Shown: positions 42,125 through 50,919 of the stretch, in pieces
Position numbering within the stretch: position 1 is the stretch's first letter
Layout: the number at the start of each line of letters is the position of its first letter
DNA from: Listeria floridensis FSL S10-1187
GTDB lineage: Bacteria; Bacillota; Bacilli; Lactobacillales; Listeriaceae
Assembly: GCF_000525875.1 (NCBI RefSeq)
Contig: NZ_AODF01000004.1
Span: 30,803-94,802, forward strand
Direction of reading: 5' to 3'
DNA: 64,000 nucleotides
Translations under genes and position numbers: made by a program
Notes under the pieces: generated by a model
Seen by the model: only the letters and a program-made list of their open reading frames with translations
Databases searched by the model: none
Told to the model about the DNA's origin: nothing

Positions 42125-42770
42125 CACGCATGACGCCCTTTTTACCTGTAAAAAACAAAATGGCAAGCTGCGTGCGGTGTTCAAGCTCAAGTTTACTAAG
42201 AAGAGCAGAAATATTGTTAGCAACGGTACCTTCTGAGATAAATAATTCTTTTGCGATTTCTTTATTTGAGTAACCGCTCGCAACAGCCACTAAAATATCA
42301 GTTTCACGTGGCGTTAGCCCAAGCTTTGAAAGATCAGCAACTGGCTTTTCTTTTTCGTTAAATCGTCCGTTTCTAAGCTTATCCCAAATTTCAGCTTGAA
42401 TAATACTTTGCTCCTCCATTACACTTCGAATCGCTTGAACAATCCGTTTTGGATCATTATTTTTTAGAAGATAGCCTTTTGCGCCATTTTGAATTGCTTC
42501 TTCAATATAAGCATCATCATCAAACGTCGTTAAGATAATTACTTTTGTCTCTGTTTTTGCTGTAATTTCCTTTGTTGCAAGCACACCGTCCATAATCGGC
42601 ATCCGAATGTCAATCAGCGCAACATCAACCGGATTTGCCATACAAAATTCCACCGCTTCTTGTCCATTTTCAACCGTTTTAACCACTTGCATGTTATCTT
42701 CCATATTTAAAATGATTTCCATTCCTCCCGTAATAAAGGAATTATCATCCGCCAGCAAAATTTTAATCAT
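42117..42770 (-). CDS. NarL/LuxR-family response regulator
   Basis: 217 residues. Receiver domain: KILLADDNSF, phospho-Asp in VALIDIRMPIMDG, Thr in ILTTFDDD and Lys in GYLLKNN. The C-terminal LuxR HTH is LTPRETDILVAVASGYSNKEIAKEL. The start MIKILLADD at 42770 has GGGGG 9 nt upstream. It is first in the regulator-kinase operon; the likely target is the ABC operon beyond the terminator. Confidence 0.94.
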   Translation of the reverse strand: MIKILLADDNSFITGGMEIILNMEDNMQVVKTVENGQEAVEFCMANPVDVALIDIRMPIMDGVLATKEITAKTETKVIILTTFDDDAYIEEAIQNGAKGYLLKNNDPKRIVQAIRSVMEEQSIIQAEIWDKLRNGRFNEKEKPVADLSKLGLTPRETDILVAVASGYSNKEIAKELFISEGTVANNISALLSKLELEHRTQLAILFFTGKKGVMRDE

Positions 42771-42834
42771 CCTCCAAAGCCCCCTTTCTCTGTCTTTTTT
42801 ATTGTAAAATAGACGCGCCCAAACCGTCAAACTG

Positions 42835-42868
42835 AAAAAAGCTGCGCGGGCGCCCGCGCAGCTTTTTT
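42835..42868. terminator. Perfect palindromic terminator after dapL
   Basis: A 17-bp perfect inverted repeat: A6, GCTGCGCGGGC, GCCCGCGCAGC, T6. Very GC-rich for this genome and symmetrical, so it can act on both strands. Confidence 0.92.
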
Positions 42869-42872
42869 CGTC

Positions 42873-43982
42873 TTATTTAGCTAAAAATTTTGTCAGCACT
42901 GAGATCGCGAAAGGAATCGCTTCTTCTTTCGGATTTAATTTCGAGTGATGTAGCCCGTAAGGAGAATCCACACCAAGCCAAAACATCATCCCGGGAATTG
43001 CTTCAAGAAAATACCCGAAATCTTCTCCCGTCATCGCTGCCTTCGCTTCCACATACGCATCCGGAAATTCATCTTTCAAAAAGCTGACAAATCGCTCCGT
43101 TTCTGCAGCATGATTATACACTTGACAGTAATCCGAACCTGGTCGAAACGTTACTTCACACTGAAACGCTTCTTCCATACCGCGAGCAAGCTCGCGTAGC
43201 CGCTTCCAGATCAATTCCATCGTTTCTTTTTTCGCCGTCCGAATTGTCCCATCCAGATAAGCGCGTTCCGCAATCACATTTTGAACATCGCCGCCGCTAA
43301 TTTTTCCAACCGTAATCACAGCCGCGTCCATCGGATCGACATTACGGCTGATAATCGTCTGCATTTGCCCAACAAATTCGCTCGCCGCAACGACCATATC
43401 ATTCGCGAGATGCGGATAAGCAGCATGTCCGGCGCGGCCTTTAAACGAAATAAAAAGCTCTGATGTATTGGCAAACAAAAGCCCTTCCTTTGTTGCAATC
43501 TCACCAACTTTATATTCAGGAGCAATATGCAGTCCAAAAATTTCGTCTGGATAAAAACGCTTGAATACATCACTTTCCAAGATCGGCTTCGCACCGCCCG
43601 GACCTTCTTCTGCCGGCTGAAATATGAAAACAAGATTGTTTTTCGGCTGATTCTGCGCGAAAAAATTCAATACGCCGAGGGCAATACTCATATGAAAATC
43701 ATGGCCGCAAGCATGCATTCTCCCTTCATGCGTCGAAGCAAAAGCAAGACCTGTTTCTTCCTCCATCGGAAGTGCGTCAATATCCGTCCGCCAGCCGATC
43801 GTCTTCACTGGGGCCGTTCCAGCGAGCCTCACCAAAATCCCTGTCCGCCACGTCTCCATTTCCAAAAAATCGCAGTGCAGGTTTTGGATATAATCGAGTA
43901 AAAAACGTTGTGTCTTCACCTCTTCGAATCCCGTCTCCGGAATTTGGTGTAATTTCCGTCTGATTTCGATAAATTCATTCAT
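42873..43982 (-). CDS. dapL: N-acetyldiaminopimelate deacetylase
   Basis: 369 residues, an M20-family amidohydrolase: [13 protein letters not shown] and [12 protein letters not shown] carry metal ligands, and [11 protein letters not shown] lies near the C-terminus. It releases acetate from N-acetyl-LL-diaminopimelate in the acetylase branch of lysine/peptidoglycan precursor synthesis. The start MNEFIEIRR at 43982 is family-typical; the longer frame reads through the upstream hairpin. It follows dapH, as in Listeria and Bacillus (ykuR). Confidence 0.93.
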   Translation of the reverse strand: MNEFIEIRRKLHQIPETGFEEVKTQRFLLDYIQNLHCDFLEMETWRTGILVRLAGTAPVKTIGWRTDIDALPMEEETGLAFASTHEGRMHACGHDFHMSIALGVLNFFAQNQPKNNLVFIFQPAEEGPGGAKPILESDVFKRFYPDEIFGLHIAPEYKVGEIATKEGLLFANTSELFISFKGRAGHAAYPHLANDMVVAASEFVGQMQTIISRNVDPMDAAVITVGKISGGDVQNVIAERAYLDGTIRTAKKETMELIWKRLRELARGMEEAFQCEVTFRPGSDYCQVYNHAAETERFVSFLKDEFPDAYVEAKAAMTGEDFGYFLEAIPGMMFWLGVDSPYGLHHSKLNPKEEAIPFAISVLTKFLAK

Positions 43983-44004
43983 CTGCCTGATACTCCATTC
44001 ATAG

Positions 44005-44038
44005 AAAAACTGGACTCGGCTAAACCTGCCAAATCCAG
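44005..44038 (-). terminator. Intrinsic-terminator-like hairpin between dapH and dapL
   Basis: On the minus strand CTGGATTTGGC and GCCGAGTCCAG form an 11-bp stem with two G-U pairs and a 7-nt loop, followed by T5. It starts 9 nt after the dapH stop and ends 23 nt before the dapL start. Confidence 0.75.
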
Positions 44039-44046
44039 CCTCTTTT

Positions 44047-44757
44047 TTATAGTTGGCGCAATCCTTGCATAATCTCCGTTTTCGAAGCCGTTTTCGCATC
44101 CAATTCTTTCAAAACGCGCGCCGGAATTCCTGCTACAACCGTACCCGGCTCCACGTCTTTTGTCACTATCGCACCAGCCGCTACAACAGCACCTTTACCA
44201 ACGCGAACGCCTTCAAGAACTACAACATTTGCACCGATTACAACATCGTCTTCGATTACAACTGGGTTCGCAGACGGCGGCTCAATCACACCAGCAAGCA
44301 CAGAACCTGCACCAATGTGGCAGTTTTTACCAACCGTTGCACGTCCGCCTAGTACCACATTCATATCAATCATTGTGCCTTCTCCGATGACCGAACCAAT
44401 ATTAATGCTCGCTCCCATCATGATAACTGCATTATCATGAATCGTCACTTGATCGCGAATGACAACCCCAGGTTCAATCCGAGCATTAATGTTCTTCATA
44501 TCAAGCATCGGGATTGCAGAATTGCGGCGATCATTTTCGATCACATAATCTTCAATCAGCGACTCATGTTCTTTTAAAAGCGGTTCAACCACGGACCATT
44601 CACCGAAAATAGTTCCTGCTCCCCCGCTGATGAACGTTTTAACGTCGTCCGGAAAAGCTATTTTATCAAGCTCTCCTTTTAAATAAACCTTTACAGGTGT
44701 ACTTTTTTTACTGTGTTGAATAAACGAAATAATTTGATGCGCATCCATTTGTTCCAT
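44047..44757 (-). CDS. dapH: Tetrahydrodipicolinate N-acetyltransferase
   Basis: 236 residues. An N-terminal mixed domain, then a left-handed beta helix with hexapeptide repeats ([20 protein letters not shown], then [19 protein letters not shown]). It acetylates tetrahydrodipicolinate from acetyl-CoA in diaminopimelate synthesis. It lies between ccpC and dapL. The full-length frame is intact. Confidence 0.95.
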   Translation of the reverse strand: MEQMDAHQIISFIQHSKKSTPVKVYLKGELDKIAFPDDVKTFISGGAGTIFGEWSVVEPLLKEHESLIEDYVIENDRRNSAIPMLDMKNINARIEPGVVIRDQVTIHDNAVIMMGASINIGSVIGEGTMIDMNVVLGGRATVGKNCHIGAGSVLAGVIEPPSANPVVIEDDVVIGANVVVLEGVRVGKGAVVAAGAIVTKDVEPGTVVAGIPARVLKELDAKTASKTEIMQGLRQL

Positions 44758-44802
44758 ATATTGAATCCTCCTCAGGTTTGTACTTCCTTAAGTTTGCCAC
44801 AG

Positions 44803-45681
44803 CTACTTATGACTTTCAAGATATTTATCAACAATTCTCATAAAGGCATCCACCTGCGGTAAAGCAAGCGATTGTTCATACGTTAATAAGCTAGTTTCGC
44901 GTCCAAGAACAGAACCGTCTTTTTCCGTCAACGGAATTTTATGCACATTCGTATTCTCGCCAAGAAGCGTTACTTCCGGCAAAATTGCAAAGCCTATTCC
45001 ATTTAGCGCCATTTGTCTCGAAGTCTCAATTTGATCGACAAACATTGCCTGCTTCGGCATCTTGCCAAAATTCCGTTGCCAGTAATCTTGAATCACTTGA
45101 TAGTAGTTTGAATCACTGCGAAACTGAATGAATGGTCGCTCTGTCTGAAAAACCTCATCAATTTGCTCGATTTCACGGTCAACCAAAATTAACTTATCGG
45201 TAAAAAGTGGCTTCTTCACACTCTTCCAATTCGTCTGTCCGCGTACGATGCCGAGGTGAACCGCTCCGTCGGCTAGAAGCTGGTGAACTTCACTACTCCA
45301 GCCAGTTTGAAGTGAAATTTTGACATTGGGGTAGCTCTTTGAGAACTCTTTTAATACCCGCGGCAAAAAAGCTTGCGCAACCACACTTGCGCAGGCAATA
45401 CGAAGCGTTCCACGTACCACGCCTTCCATTGCTTCAAGATTTTCTTGAATTTCCCGTTCCTTCGCAATGACACTTGCTGCATGGTTGACAATTGCTTCTC
45501 CTTCCGGCGTAAGTAGTAGGCCTTTTTGTGTCCGAATAAAAATTTTTGTATTCCAGCGATTTTCAATCGTTTGAAGCCGCTGCGAAAGTGCGGGCTGACT
45601 TAAAAACAGCTTTTCTGCACTTTTACGCATATTCAGTTCATCTGCGAGACAAACTAAGAGTTCGTATTCTGTGACTATCAT
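44803..45681 (-). CDS. ccpC: LysR-family regulator CcpC
   Basis: 292 residues. The N-terminal winged HTH (LNMRKSAEKLFLSQPALSQRLQTIE) and a periplasmic-binding-like effector domain are present. CcpC in Bacillus and Listeria represses citrate synthase and aconitase genes and responds to citrate. Identification rests on the conserved cbpB-ccpC-dapH-dapL order plus the sequence. It overlaps cbpB by 4 bp. Confidence 0.88.
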   Translation of the reverse strand: MIVTEYELLVCLADELNMRKSAEKLFLSQPALSQRLQTIENRWNTKIFIRTQKGLLLTPEGEAIVNHAASVIAKEREIQENLEAMEGVVRGTLRIACASVVAQAFLPRVLKEFSKSYPNVKISLQTGWSSEVHQLLADGAVHLGIVRGQTNWKSVKKPLFTDKLILVDREIEQIDEVFQTERPFIQFRSDSNYYQVIQDYWQRNFGKMPKQAMFVDQIETSRQMALNGIGFAILPEVTLLGENTNVHKIPLTEKDGSVLGRETSLLTYEQSLALPQVDAFMRIVDKYLESHK

Positions 45682-46130
45682 TTTCTGTCCTCCACTTTAG
45701 AATGAATAAAACGATTGACTTGTTTCAAAATAATCCGTCGCGTAATAATCCCTTGAAATTCTCGCTCTTCATTAATGACGCTGACAAATGGCGAATTAAC
45801 GAGCATCCCAACAACGCGCTCCGCATCAAAATTTTCTTTCACATATGGAAAATCAGTTTGCATCACATCTTCCACTTTTAATGTTTCAAGCCGTTCATAT
45901 TCGATTCGCTCAAGTCCAAGAATTGATTCAGAAATCATTGCTGCACTGATCAAACCATATAGTTTAAAATTATAATCCAAAACCGGAATAACCGAATAAC
46001 CGCATTTTGTAAGGACAAGCAGGGCATGTTCCAAGTTATTTCCAAGTTGAACATGTGCTACTTTTTCGGCCGAAATCATACTTTCTTTAAGCTGATCTTT
46101 TATAAAAAATCCAAATTGATTTGAAATCAT
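45678..46130 (-). CDS. cbpB: CBS-domain c-di-AMP-binding protein CbpB (YkuL/DarB)
   Basis: 150 residues made of two CBS domains (about 15-75 and 85-145), without a fused effector. Orthologues in Listeria and Bacillus bind c-di-AMP; the ligand-free form stimulates the (p)ppGpp synthetase Rel. It is upstream of and overlaps ccpC, linking second-messenger sensing and central-carbon regulation in one operon. Confidence 0.88.
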   Translation of the reverse strand: MISNQFGFFIKDQLKESMISAEKVAHVQLGNNLEHALLVLTKCGYSVIPVLDYNFKLYGLISAAMISESILGLERIEYERLETLKVEDVMQTDFPYVKENFDAERVVGMLVNSPFVSVINEEREFQGIITRRIILKQVNRFIHSKVEDRK

Positions 46131-46263
46131 CTTGTTTTTCCTCTTCTCATAAAAAAATCTTCCAACTTTTTACCTTTTCCTTCAAAAACACGAGCTTAAA
46201 CATTCTCTTTAATCTTACCATAGACGTATCTTTATTTCCTGCATTTGTTTTCAACTTGCAAGC

Positions 46264-46297
46264 AAAAAAAATACTAGAACAGATTCATCTGTTCTAG
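46264..46297 (-). terminator. Terminator after ykuJ
   Basis: A perfect stem CTAGAACAG / CTGTTCTAG with a 6-nt loop and T8 on the minus strand. Confidence 0.9.
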
Positions 46298-46307
46298 CGC
46301 TTCCTGC

Positions 46308-46538
46308 TTAGTTTTCTTGTAAGGCTTCAAAAATTTCAATCGCCGTTATGTCAATATCATCGAATTGAAATTTAGCTTTCGGTTCTTCCATTTCTACTTC
46401 AAAAGAATTTGATGCTTGGAAGTATTTGACTTCACAAACCACTTTCCCGTCCTTTTCAAATCGTCTTGACTGAGCTTCTGCAGCATCGTCCTCCTGCATA
46501 GCATGCAAACGTTGAATAATTCCCATTAACTGAGACAT
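46308..46538 (-). CDS. ykuJ: YkuJ-family protein (DUF1797)
   Basis: 76 residues beginning MSQLMGIIQRLHAMQE, with RRFEKDGKVVCEVKYF and FQFDDIDITAIEI, all typical of the family. Structure known, function unknown. The start at 46538 is preferred over the frame opening six codons earlier because GGAG lies 7-8 nt upstream. Its place before cbpB matches ykuJ-ykuK-ykuL synteny. Confidence 0.88.
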   Translation of the reverse strand: MSQLMGIIQRLHAMQEDDAAEAQSRRFEKDGKVVCEVKYFQASNSFEVEMEEPKAKFQFDDIDITAIEIFEALQEN

Positions 46539-46686
46539 TACGCATTCTCCTCTCAAAAATCCACCGATGAGTCAAATCACTCATCACTACTTTCACTATA
46601 CTATCAAATTTTAGCGCAAATCGCACCTATTACGCAAGCATTCTTGCAAAATAAGCCGAAGAAATTCATATTTTGGAAGAAAACAT

Positions 46687-46724
46687 AAAAAAAAACACGC
46701 CTCATCGTAATAATCAGCGTGTTT
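46687..46724 (-). terminator. Terminator after the small Fur-box gene
   Basis: The stem AACACGC / GCGTGTT with partial pairing inward, followed by T8-9 on the minus strand. Confidence 0.75.
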
Positions 46725-46729
46725 CTCGG

Positions 46730-46951
46730 TTATTTATCAGTTTTTTCATTATTAATAGTCTGAAGATGCAGTTTTATCGCACGCATAATCGTCTTCTTGC
46801 GGTTGAAGCCTTTCACACAAATCGTTTCATTTCCAAGCGAAACGACTACTTCGCCCCATGAACCGCATGGATTAAAACCATAAGCATGGACTTTCAAAAG
46901 ACCATTTTGGGTCGGAAAAAAAAGCATTTCATAATTGCCTGCTTTTGCCAT
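46730..46951 (-). CDS. Small protein of unknown function behind a Fur box
   Basis: 73 residues, beta-rich then a basic helix: KVHAYGFNPCGSWGEVVVSL and VKGFNRKKTIMRAIKLHLQ. GGAAGGGG is the ribosome binding site. A near-perfect Fur box lies 29 nt upstream of the ATG, so iron control is likely. The position fits L. monocytogenes lmo1007, which I recall as a Fur-linked gene; this recollection is not checked. No catalytic motif is seen. Confidence 0.8.
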   Translation of the reverse strand: MAKAGNYEMLFFPTQNGLLKVHAYGFNPCGSWGEVVVSLGNETICVKGFNRKKTIMRAIKLHLQTINNEKTDK

Positions 46952-46979
46952 TTGGAAATCCCCTTCCGATCATTTATGT

Positions 46980-46994
46980 TGAAAATGATTCTCA
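46980..46994. promoter_or_regulatory. Fur box upstream of the small gene
   Basis: TGAAAATGATTCTCA against the 7-1-7 consensus TGATAATNATTATCA: two mismatches. The flank extends the match (CATTCT). Confidence 0.75.
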
Positions 46995-47144
46995 TTCTTA
47001 ACGACAATTTTACGCTAAAAGCCGACAAAGCGCAACACATTTTTCGAAGGGGCTTATGTAGCTATCATAAGACGAATATTTTTGCGTGATCTGACGATGT
47101 CAAACTTGAACTCAAATTGCAACAGTTTACCTTTCGAAAAAAAA

Positions 47145-47777
47145 TTAAAGCCCAAAAGCTTGATACAAATCTTCAAAAAAGACTGCTTCATTTTCAATTT
47201 GCCACTTTTCTTTATCATCCGGGTTTTGTCTAAGTTTAAGAACGACAACACTGTCTTGTCTTTTTGCTGGACTATTTAAATACATATATTCTAAAACATC
47301 AAAACTGGTTTGATTGACTAAACTTGTCATTTCTTGTTCAGAGCTTTCAGCTGTGATCTTATTTTCTAGATTTTTGACAAGTTGGTCCGCTTTTTCTTGA
47401 ATTTTTTCATTTGAAAAATCAAGACCATTCACATGTATATCAATGATAGCCACTGAACTGTTTTCTTCTTTTACATCAACACGATATGTAGCAGTGTTTT
47501 TCAAATGCTCTTTTAGCTTTTGATTTAATCCTTCAATTCGATCATCCGAAATCCCTTTCAGCTTACCCTTCACGGACGTGACAAAATCATTCTTATTTTC
47601 TTTTTGAATTCGTGTATCATCTAGCCCGTAAATCGTTTCAAGTTCTGGAGTATCCTCTTGAAAAATATAACTATCAATAAGTGCTTTTGCTGCTTGATCT
47701 GCTTTTTCCGGTTGACTGCATCCTGCTAGCAACAAGAGTGCTGTTCCAAGTACCGTAAAAAAAAGTATTTTTTTCAT
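47145..47777 (-). CDS. Lipoprotein, DUF5105-like
   Basis: 210 residues. A signal peptide with lipobox LLAGC (Cys at about 20) implies lipid anchoring on the outer membrane face. The mature part is acidic and alpha/beta, with paired Lys/Glu-rich helices, resembling DUF5105 lipoproteins of Firmicutes; this family call is tentative. It has a GGAGGAGG site and starts 9 nt after the preceding exported-protein gene. The DNA is visibly AT-richer than the housekeeping block. Confidence 0.85.
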   Translation of the reverse strand: MKKILFFTVLGTALLLLAGCSQPEKADQAAKALIDSYIFQEDTPELETIYGLDDTRIQKENKNDFVTSVKGKLKGISDDRIEGLNQKLKEHLKNTATYRVDVKEENSSVAIIDIHVNGLDFSNEKIQEKADQLVKNLENKITAESSEQEMTSLVNQTSFDVLEYMYLNSPAKRQDSVVVLKLRQNPDDKEKWQIENEAVFFEDLYQAFGL

Positions 47778-47786
47778 TTCCTCCTC

Positions 47787-48370
47787 CTAATGGTGGCTTC
47801 TATTATAGTTTTTCTTTTCTTGAATAATCTTTTGACGATCTGCATTAGAAAGATTAGGGTCACTTAATTTTTGACCATATTCTCTATTTTTCTCTCCAAT
47901 TTCACGTCCTCTTTGACTTGCACTAGTTGTCACATCTGTTTTTGCATCTTGATTCTTAGTTGCTTCACTTTGATTAGCACGATTTGAACTACCACTATTG
48001 GCAGAATTCGTTTCCGAACTCGCTTTTGGTGTTTCTGTTGCACTTTGGCTTGTATTTTTTTTCAGTCTCTGATGCAACTTTTTCTTGATGTGCTACTTCA
48101 GCTTGCTTTGCTTGCTCAGCTTGTTTAGCTGCCTCAGCTTGCTTTTTGGCCTCTACTTGTCTCTTGACTGCTATTTTTTTTTGTTTGAACGGCTTTAATT
48201 TTTATTTCGACCTTTTGACGAATCAACTCAATTTTTGCTTGAACTGCTGATTGCTGAACTTGCGAAAAATTTGAAAGGTTAGCAGCCTCAGCAGTAGTAT
48301 GCGTCTGTCCCAAACAAAAAAGAACGCTTAGACAAATCATTAAGCTCCACATCTTTTTCTTGTTTTTCAT
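47787..48370 (-). CDS. Exported coiled-coil protein (two frameshifts)
   Basis: As sequenced it is broken into two ORFs. Removing one base from each of the 9-T run 48174-48182 and the 8-T run 48055-48062 gives one 193-residue protein. It begins with a signal peptide (cleavage near AEA-ANL), then a Lys-Gln-Ala-Glu coiled coil (AEAAKQAEQAKQAE), a Ser/Thr/Asn-rich linker, and a charged C-terminal segment (QRGREIGEKNREYG, then DRQKIIQEKKNYN). No family recognised. It lies between the glucosaminidase and lipoprotein genes on the same strand, with short gaps. Confidence 0.78.
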
Positions 48371-48403
48371 CTTATCTCTCCTTTAATAAGAGTTTTTTAC
48401 CAG

Positions 48404-49453
48404 TTAATTCAACCAGTAATTTGGCGTAAAGAAAACTTTTGTTCGTTTCGGGTAATAAGCACTTTTTAAATTATTATTAGATGGATAGTGCTTTACAGCT
48501 GTTCCTGGCGCTTGCGTAAACAACTCGCCGCTCGACAGCTTTGAATTGTCCCACCAGATTGCGAAAGCTTGAACGGTTCCCGAATACTTGTCCGTTCCTT
48601 GGATCGGCGTCAAATTTTTTACCATTGAATGATAAATGTAGCCAGTTTTCCACTGTCCATCTACTTGAACACTTGTTTTATACCAATAAGTGTTAAATTT
48701 TCGAACTTGAATTTTGGTTCCAGTTTTCCACAAACGGAGTGGGTGTTTTTCTTTAAACTGCGTATGGCTTAAAAGCGGAGCCCCATTTACGACTCTTGCC
48801 GCCACATTCGTGCTAGGTAAATTTGCTCCTGCTTCTCGGTCCCAATCTGTCAGCCGATACTGCTCAACCAGACTAATCAGTTTTTCACTGTATGCTGGGT
48901 CTGTTGCATATCCATCTTGTTGCAGCCTTTTTGCCGCTAACTTATAATCTTCCAATCCGACTAAATTTTGATAGCGTGACTTTTGTAAAAATTCTCCATG
49001 ATTTTCGATACTTGCATTTTTGTTCGGGTATTGACGAAATTGAGCATCAATTGTCACCCATTTTCCGTTTTGATACTCCTTTGTTGGCATGATAATAAAT
49101 TGCCCTTGAAAGCTCCCTTTAATTCCGAATAAATTATGTGCTCTTACAGATAGTTCAGAACTGCCCCATCCGCTTTCAAGAATCGCTTGAGCACTAGTAA
49201 TAGAGGGCAGAATACGATATTTCTTCCAACCGCTAAGTGCGCCCGCCTTTATGCTCTCTAGAAAATTATCCGTTTTAACTGATCTACCCATACGTGGTTC
49301 GAATTCCGAATAAAAACCTTCACCGATTTCCCGTTTTTGAACCAAATAGGTTTGATCCAATGAAGCATTTGCTTCTACTTTTTGTTCAGGATAGAACTGA
49401 GATAAGAAAAGCATCAGACAGGCTGCAAGCACAACTATAAAATTCTTTTGCAT
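48404..49453 (-). CDS. Secreted N-acetylglucosaminidase (GH73) with SH3-like domain
   Basis: 349 residues. A signal peptide (cleavage near VEA-NAS) precedes a GH73/FlgJ-like domain with catalytic Glu in AQAILESGWGSSEL and the family motif NLFGIKG. From about residue 210 there is an SH3/GW-like wall-binding domain (LWKTGTKIQVRKFNTYWYKT, then WKTGYIYHSMV), then an extra Trp/Tyr-rich segment. It hydrolyses glycan strands of peptidoglycan. It is in line with the two exported-protein genes downstream. Confidence 0.9.
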   Translation of the reverse strand: MQKNFIVVLAACLMLFLSQFYPEQKVEANASLDQTYLVQKREIGEGFYSEFEPRMGRSVKTDNFLESIKAGALSGWKKYRILPSITSAQAILESGWGSSELSVRAHNLFGIKGSFQGQFIIMPTKEYQNGKWVTIDAQFRQYPNKNASIENHGEFLQKSRYQNLVGLEDYKLAAKRLQQDGYATDPAYSEKLISLVEQYRLTDWDREAGANLPSTNVAARVVNGAPLLSHTQFKEKHPLRLWKTGTKIQVRKFNTYWYKTSVQVDGQWKTGYIYHSMVKNLTPIQGTDKYSGTVQAFAIWWDNSKLSSGELFTQAPGTAVKHYPSNNNLKSAYYPKRTKVFFTPNYWLN

Positions 49454-49474
49454 TTTATCCTCCCTTTACTAGGA

Positions 49475-49512
49475 CATGAAAATGACTCGAAAAATCGAGC
49501 CATCTTCATGTA
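49475..49512 (-). terminator. Hairpin between the YusW-like and glucosaminidase genes
   Basis: An imperfect stem ACATGAA..CTCGA / TCGAG..TTCATGT with an AAAA loop and no T tract. It may be an mRNA 3'-end or processing structure rather than a true terminator. Confidence 0.45.
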
Positions 49513-49533
49513 TATCCAATCATCTATCAATTA

Positions 49534-50367
49534 TTATTTGATTTTAAATTCGAACTCCGCTTTATTTGGAAATTCTACTTCGTATTTGAATTCTTTGAAA
49601 TCATTTTTAAGGTTCAATTTATTCAGTACATGCTTTACAATTTGATTTTGATTTTTCGATTGCATGTTGAATCCTGCAAAAAGATTTTCAATCGCTACTT
49701 GAGCTTTTGCACCTTTTAGCTTTTCTCCTGTAAGCTCATTTTCATATTTTGCTTCTACCTTACCATCTTTTTTCACTTGATAGTCGATTTCTACATCGCC
49801 TTTTTTATATTCAATTTCAATCTCTAAGTCTTTAACTGCTAAAACACCAGTTGAAGGTGCAACCACTTCACCTTCGTTACCATTTCCAACCTCTTCACCT
49901 GGATCTGGAGTCACTGTACCGCCATTTTCGTTTCCTTCATTGTTAGAAGAGCCATATCCATAGCTACCAAAATTAACTTGTGTTGTCCAAGCATTGGAAA
50001 CATACGTTACTTTAAGACCTTTGTTGCTGCTGTATGCAATGTCAGAAAGAATTCCTTTTAGTTGGTACGTATAAGCACTGACACGTTGTGCAATTTCTTG
50101 AGCTTTCGCTTTTGCATAACCTGCCTTCACCCATGTTCCAGTTTGAGTTAGTTTGTTATAAACTTTGTCAACATTGGCTGCAGTCAATTTGATTCCTGTA
50201 AGCTGTTCTAAATCTACCTTGTTGAATTCCTTGATTGTCTTATAAGCGTCTTGATAGACAATACTTCCTTCAGCACTTGCTGCGTGTGTTACGACTGGTG
50301 CTAATGTAGACACCCCCAAAGTAAGAGCTAATCCTGTTGCTGCTGTAATTTTAACTAGTTTGTTCAT
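49534..50367 (-). CDS. Secreted protein with C-terminal YusW-like domain
   Basis: 277 residues. Signal peptide with AxA cleavage (THAAS). The N-terminal ~100 mature residues are helical with a Gly/Asn-rich linker (NNEGNENGG). The C-terminal ~100 residues have the YusW-like pattern LEIEIEYKKGDVEIDYQ, ELTGEKLKGAKAQ and FKEFKYEVEFPN. Function unknown. Start MNKLVKIT after AAAGGAG. It has its own strong promoter (TTGACG-17-TATAGT) facing the PadR operon. Confidence 0.85.
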   Translation of the reverse strand: MNKLVKITAATGLALTLGVSTLAPVVTHAASAEGSIVYQDAYKTIKEFNKVDLEQLTGIKLTAANVDKVYNKLTQTGTWVKAGYAKAKAQEIAQRVSAYTYQLKGILSDIAYSSNKGLKVTYVSNAWTTQVNFGSYGYGSSNNEGNENGGTVTPDPGEEVGNGNEGEVVAPSTGVLAVKDLEIEIEYKKGDVEIDYQVKKDGKVEAKYENELTGEKLKGAKAQVAIENLFAGFNMQSKNQNQIVKHVLNKLNLKNDFKEFKYEVEFPNKAEFEFKIK

Positions 50368-50433
50368 TTTGCATTTCTCCTTTAACGGTTTTATAGTTTG
50401 CATAGTATTGTTTTATTTATACTAGCTGAATAC

Positions 50434-50462
50434 ACTATAACTTGTATCGGAATAAACGTCAA
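50434..50462 (-). promoter_or_regulatory. Promoter of the YusW-like gene
   Basis: TTGACG, 17 nt, TATAGT on the minus strand: near consensus. Confidence 0.75.
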
Positions 50463-50469
50463 GATTTTT

Positions 50470-50491
50470 CTACTATTTTTTTTTATAGTAG
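50470..50491. promoter_or_regulatory. Palindrome between divergent promoters (candidate PadR operator)
   Basis: The perfect 7-bp arms CTACTAT and ATAGTAG are separated by T8. It lies 8 nt from the -35 box of the minus-strand promoter and 12 nt from the -35 box of the PadR promoter, a natural place for shared control. Confidence 0.45.
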
Positions 50492-50502
50492 TGATTGTAT
50501 CG

Positions 50503-50531
50503 TTGCTAAAAAACGTTGATAATGCTATACT
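50503..50531 (+). promoter_or_regulatory. Promoter of the PadR-HAAS-DUF4097 operon
   Basis: TTGCTA, 17 nt, TATACT, ending 58 nt before the PadR start. Confidence 0.7.
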
Positions 50532-50589
50532 TAAGATTGAAAAAACTAAATATAAAAAAATGAATAGTATTTCTCAGGAGGATTAAAAT

Positions 50590-50919
50590 ATGCGTCCAAC
50601 CGCTCAATTTAAAAAAGGCGTTTTAGATATTTGCGTATTGTATTTATTGCAATACCATGATCAATATGGTTATGATTTAACCCAACAAGTAAATAAGCAC
50701 ATTCCCATTACAGAAGGTGCATTATATCCTTCACTAAGAAGGCTTGTCAAAGATGGTTATTGTTCGACATATTTACAAGAATCTCCGAGTGGACCTTCGA
50801 GAAAGTATTATCATATTACGAATACTGGTCGAATTTATTTAAAAGAAATGCTTGCGGAATGGGACCATTTTGTTACAAGTTTTCAACAATTACGAGAGGA
50901 AGCGGATCGAGATGAATAA
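50590..50919 (+). CDS. PadR-family transcriptional regulator
   Basis: 109 residues. Starts MRPTAQFKKGVLDICVLYLL, then YGYDLTQQVNKHI, EGALYPSLRRLVKDGY and YYHITNTGRIYL: the PadR winged-helix fold with C-terminal dimer helix. It has a CAGGAGG site. Its stop overlaps the next start (GATGAATAA), so the operon is translationally coupled. PadR regulators paired with HAAS proteins commonly control envelope-stress modules. Confidence 0.93.
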   Translation: MRPTAQFKKGVLDICVLYLLQYHDQYGYDLTQQVNKHIPITEGALYPSLRRLVKDGYCSTYLQESPSGPSRKYYHITNTGRIYLKEMLAEWDHFVTSFQQLREEADRDE

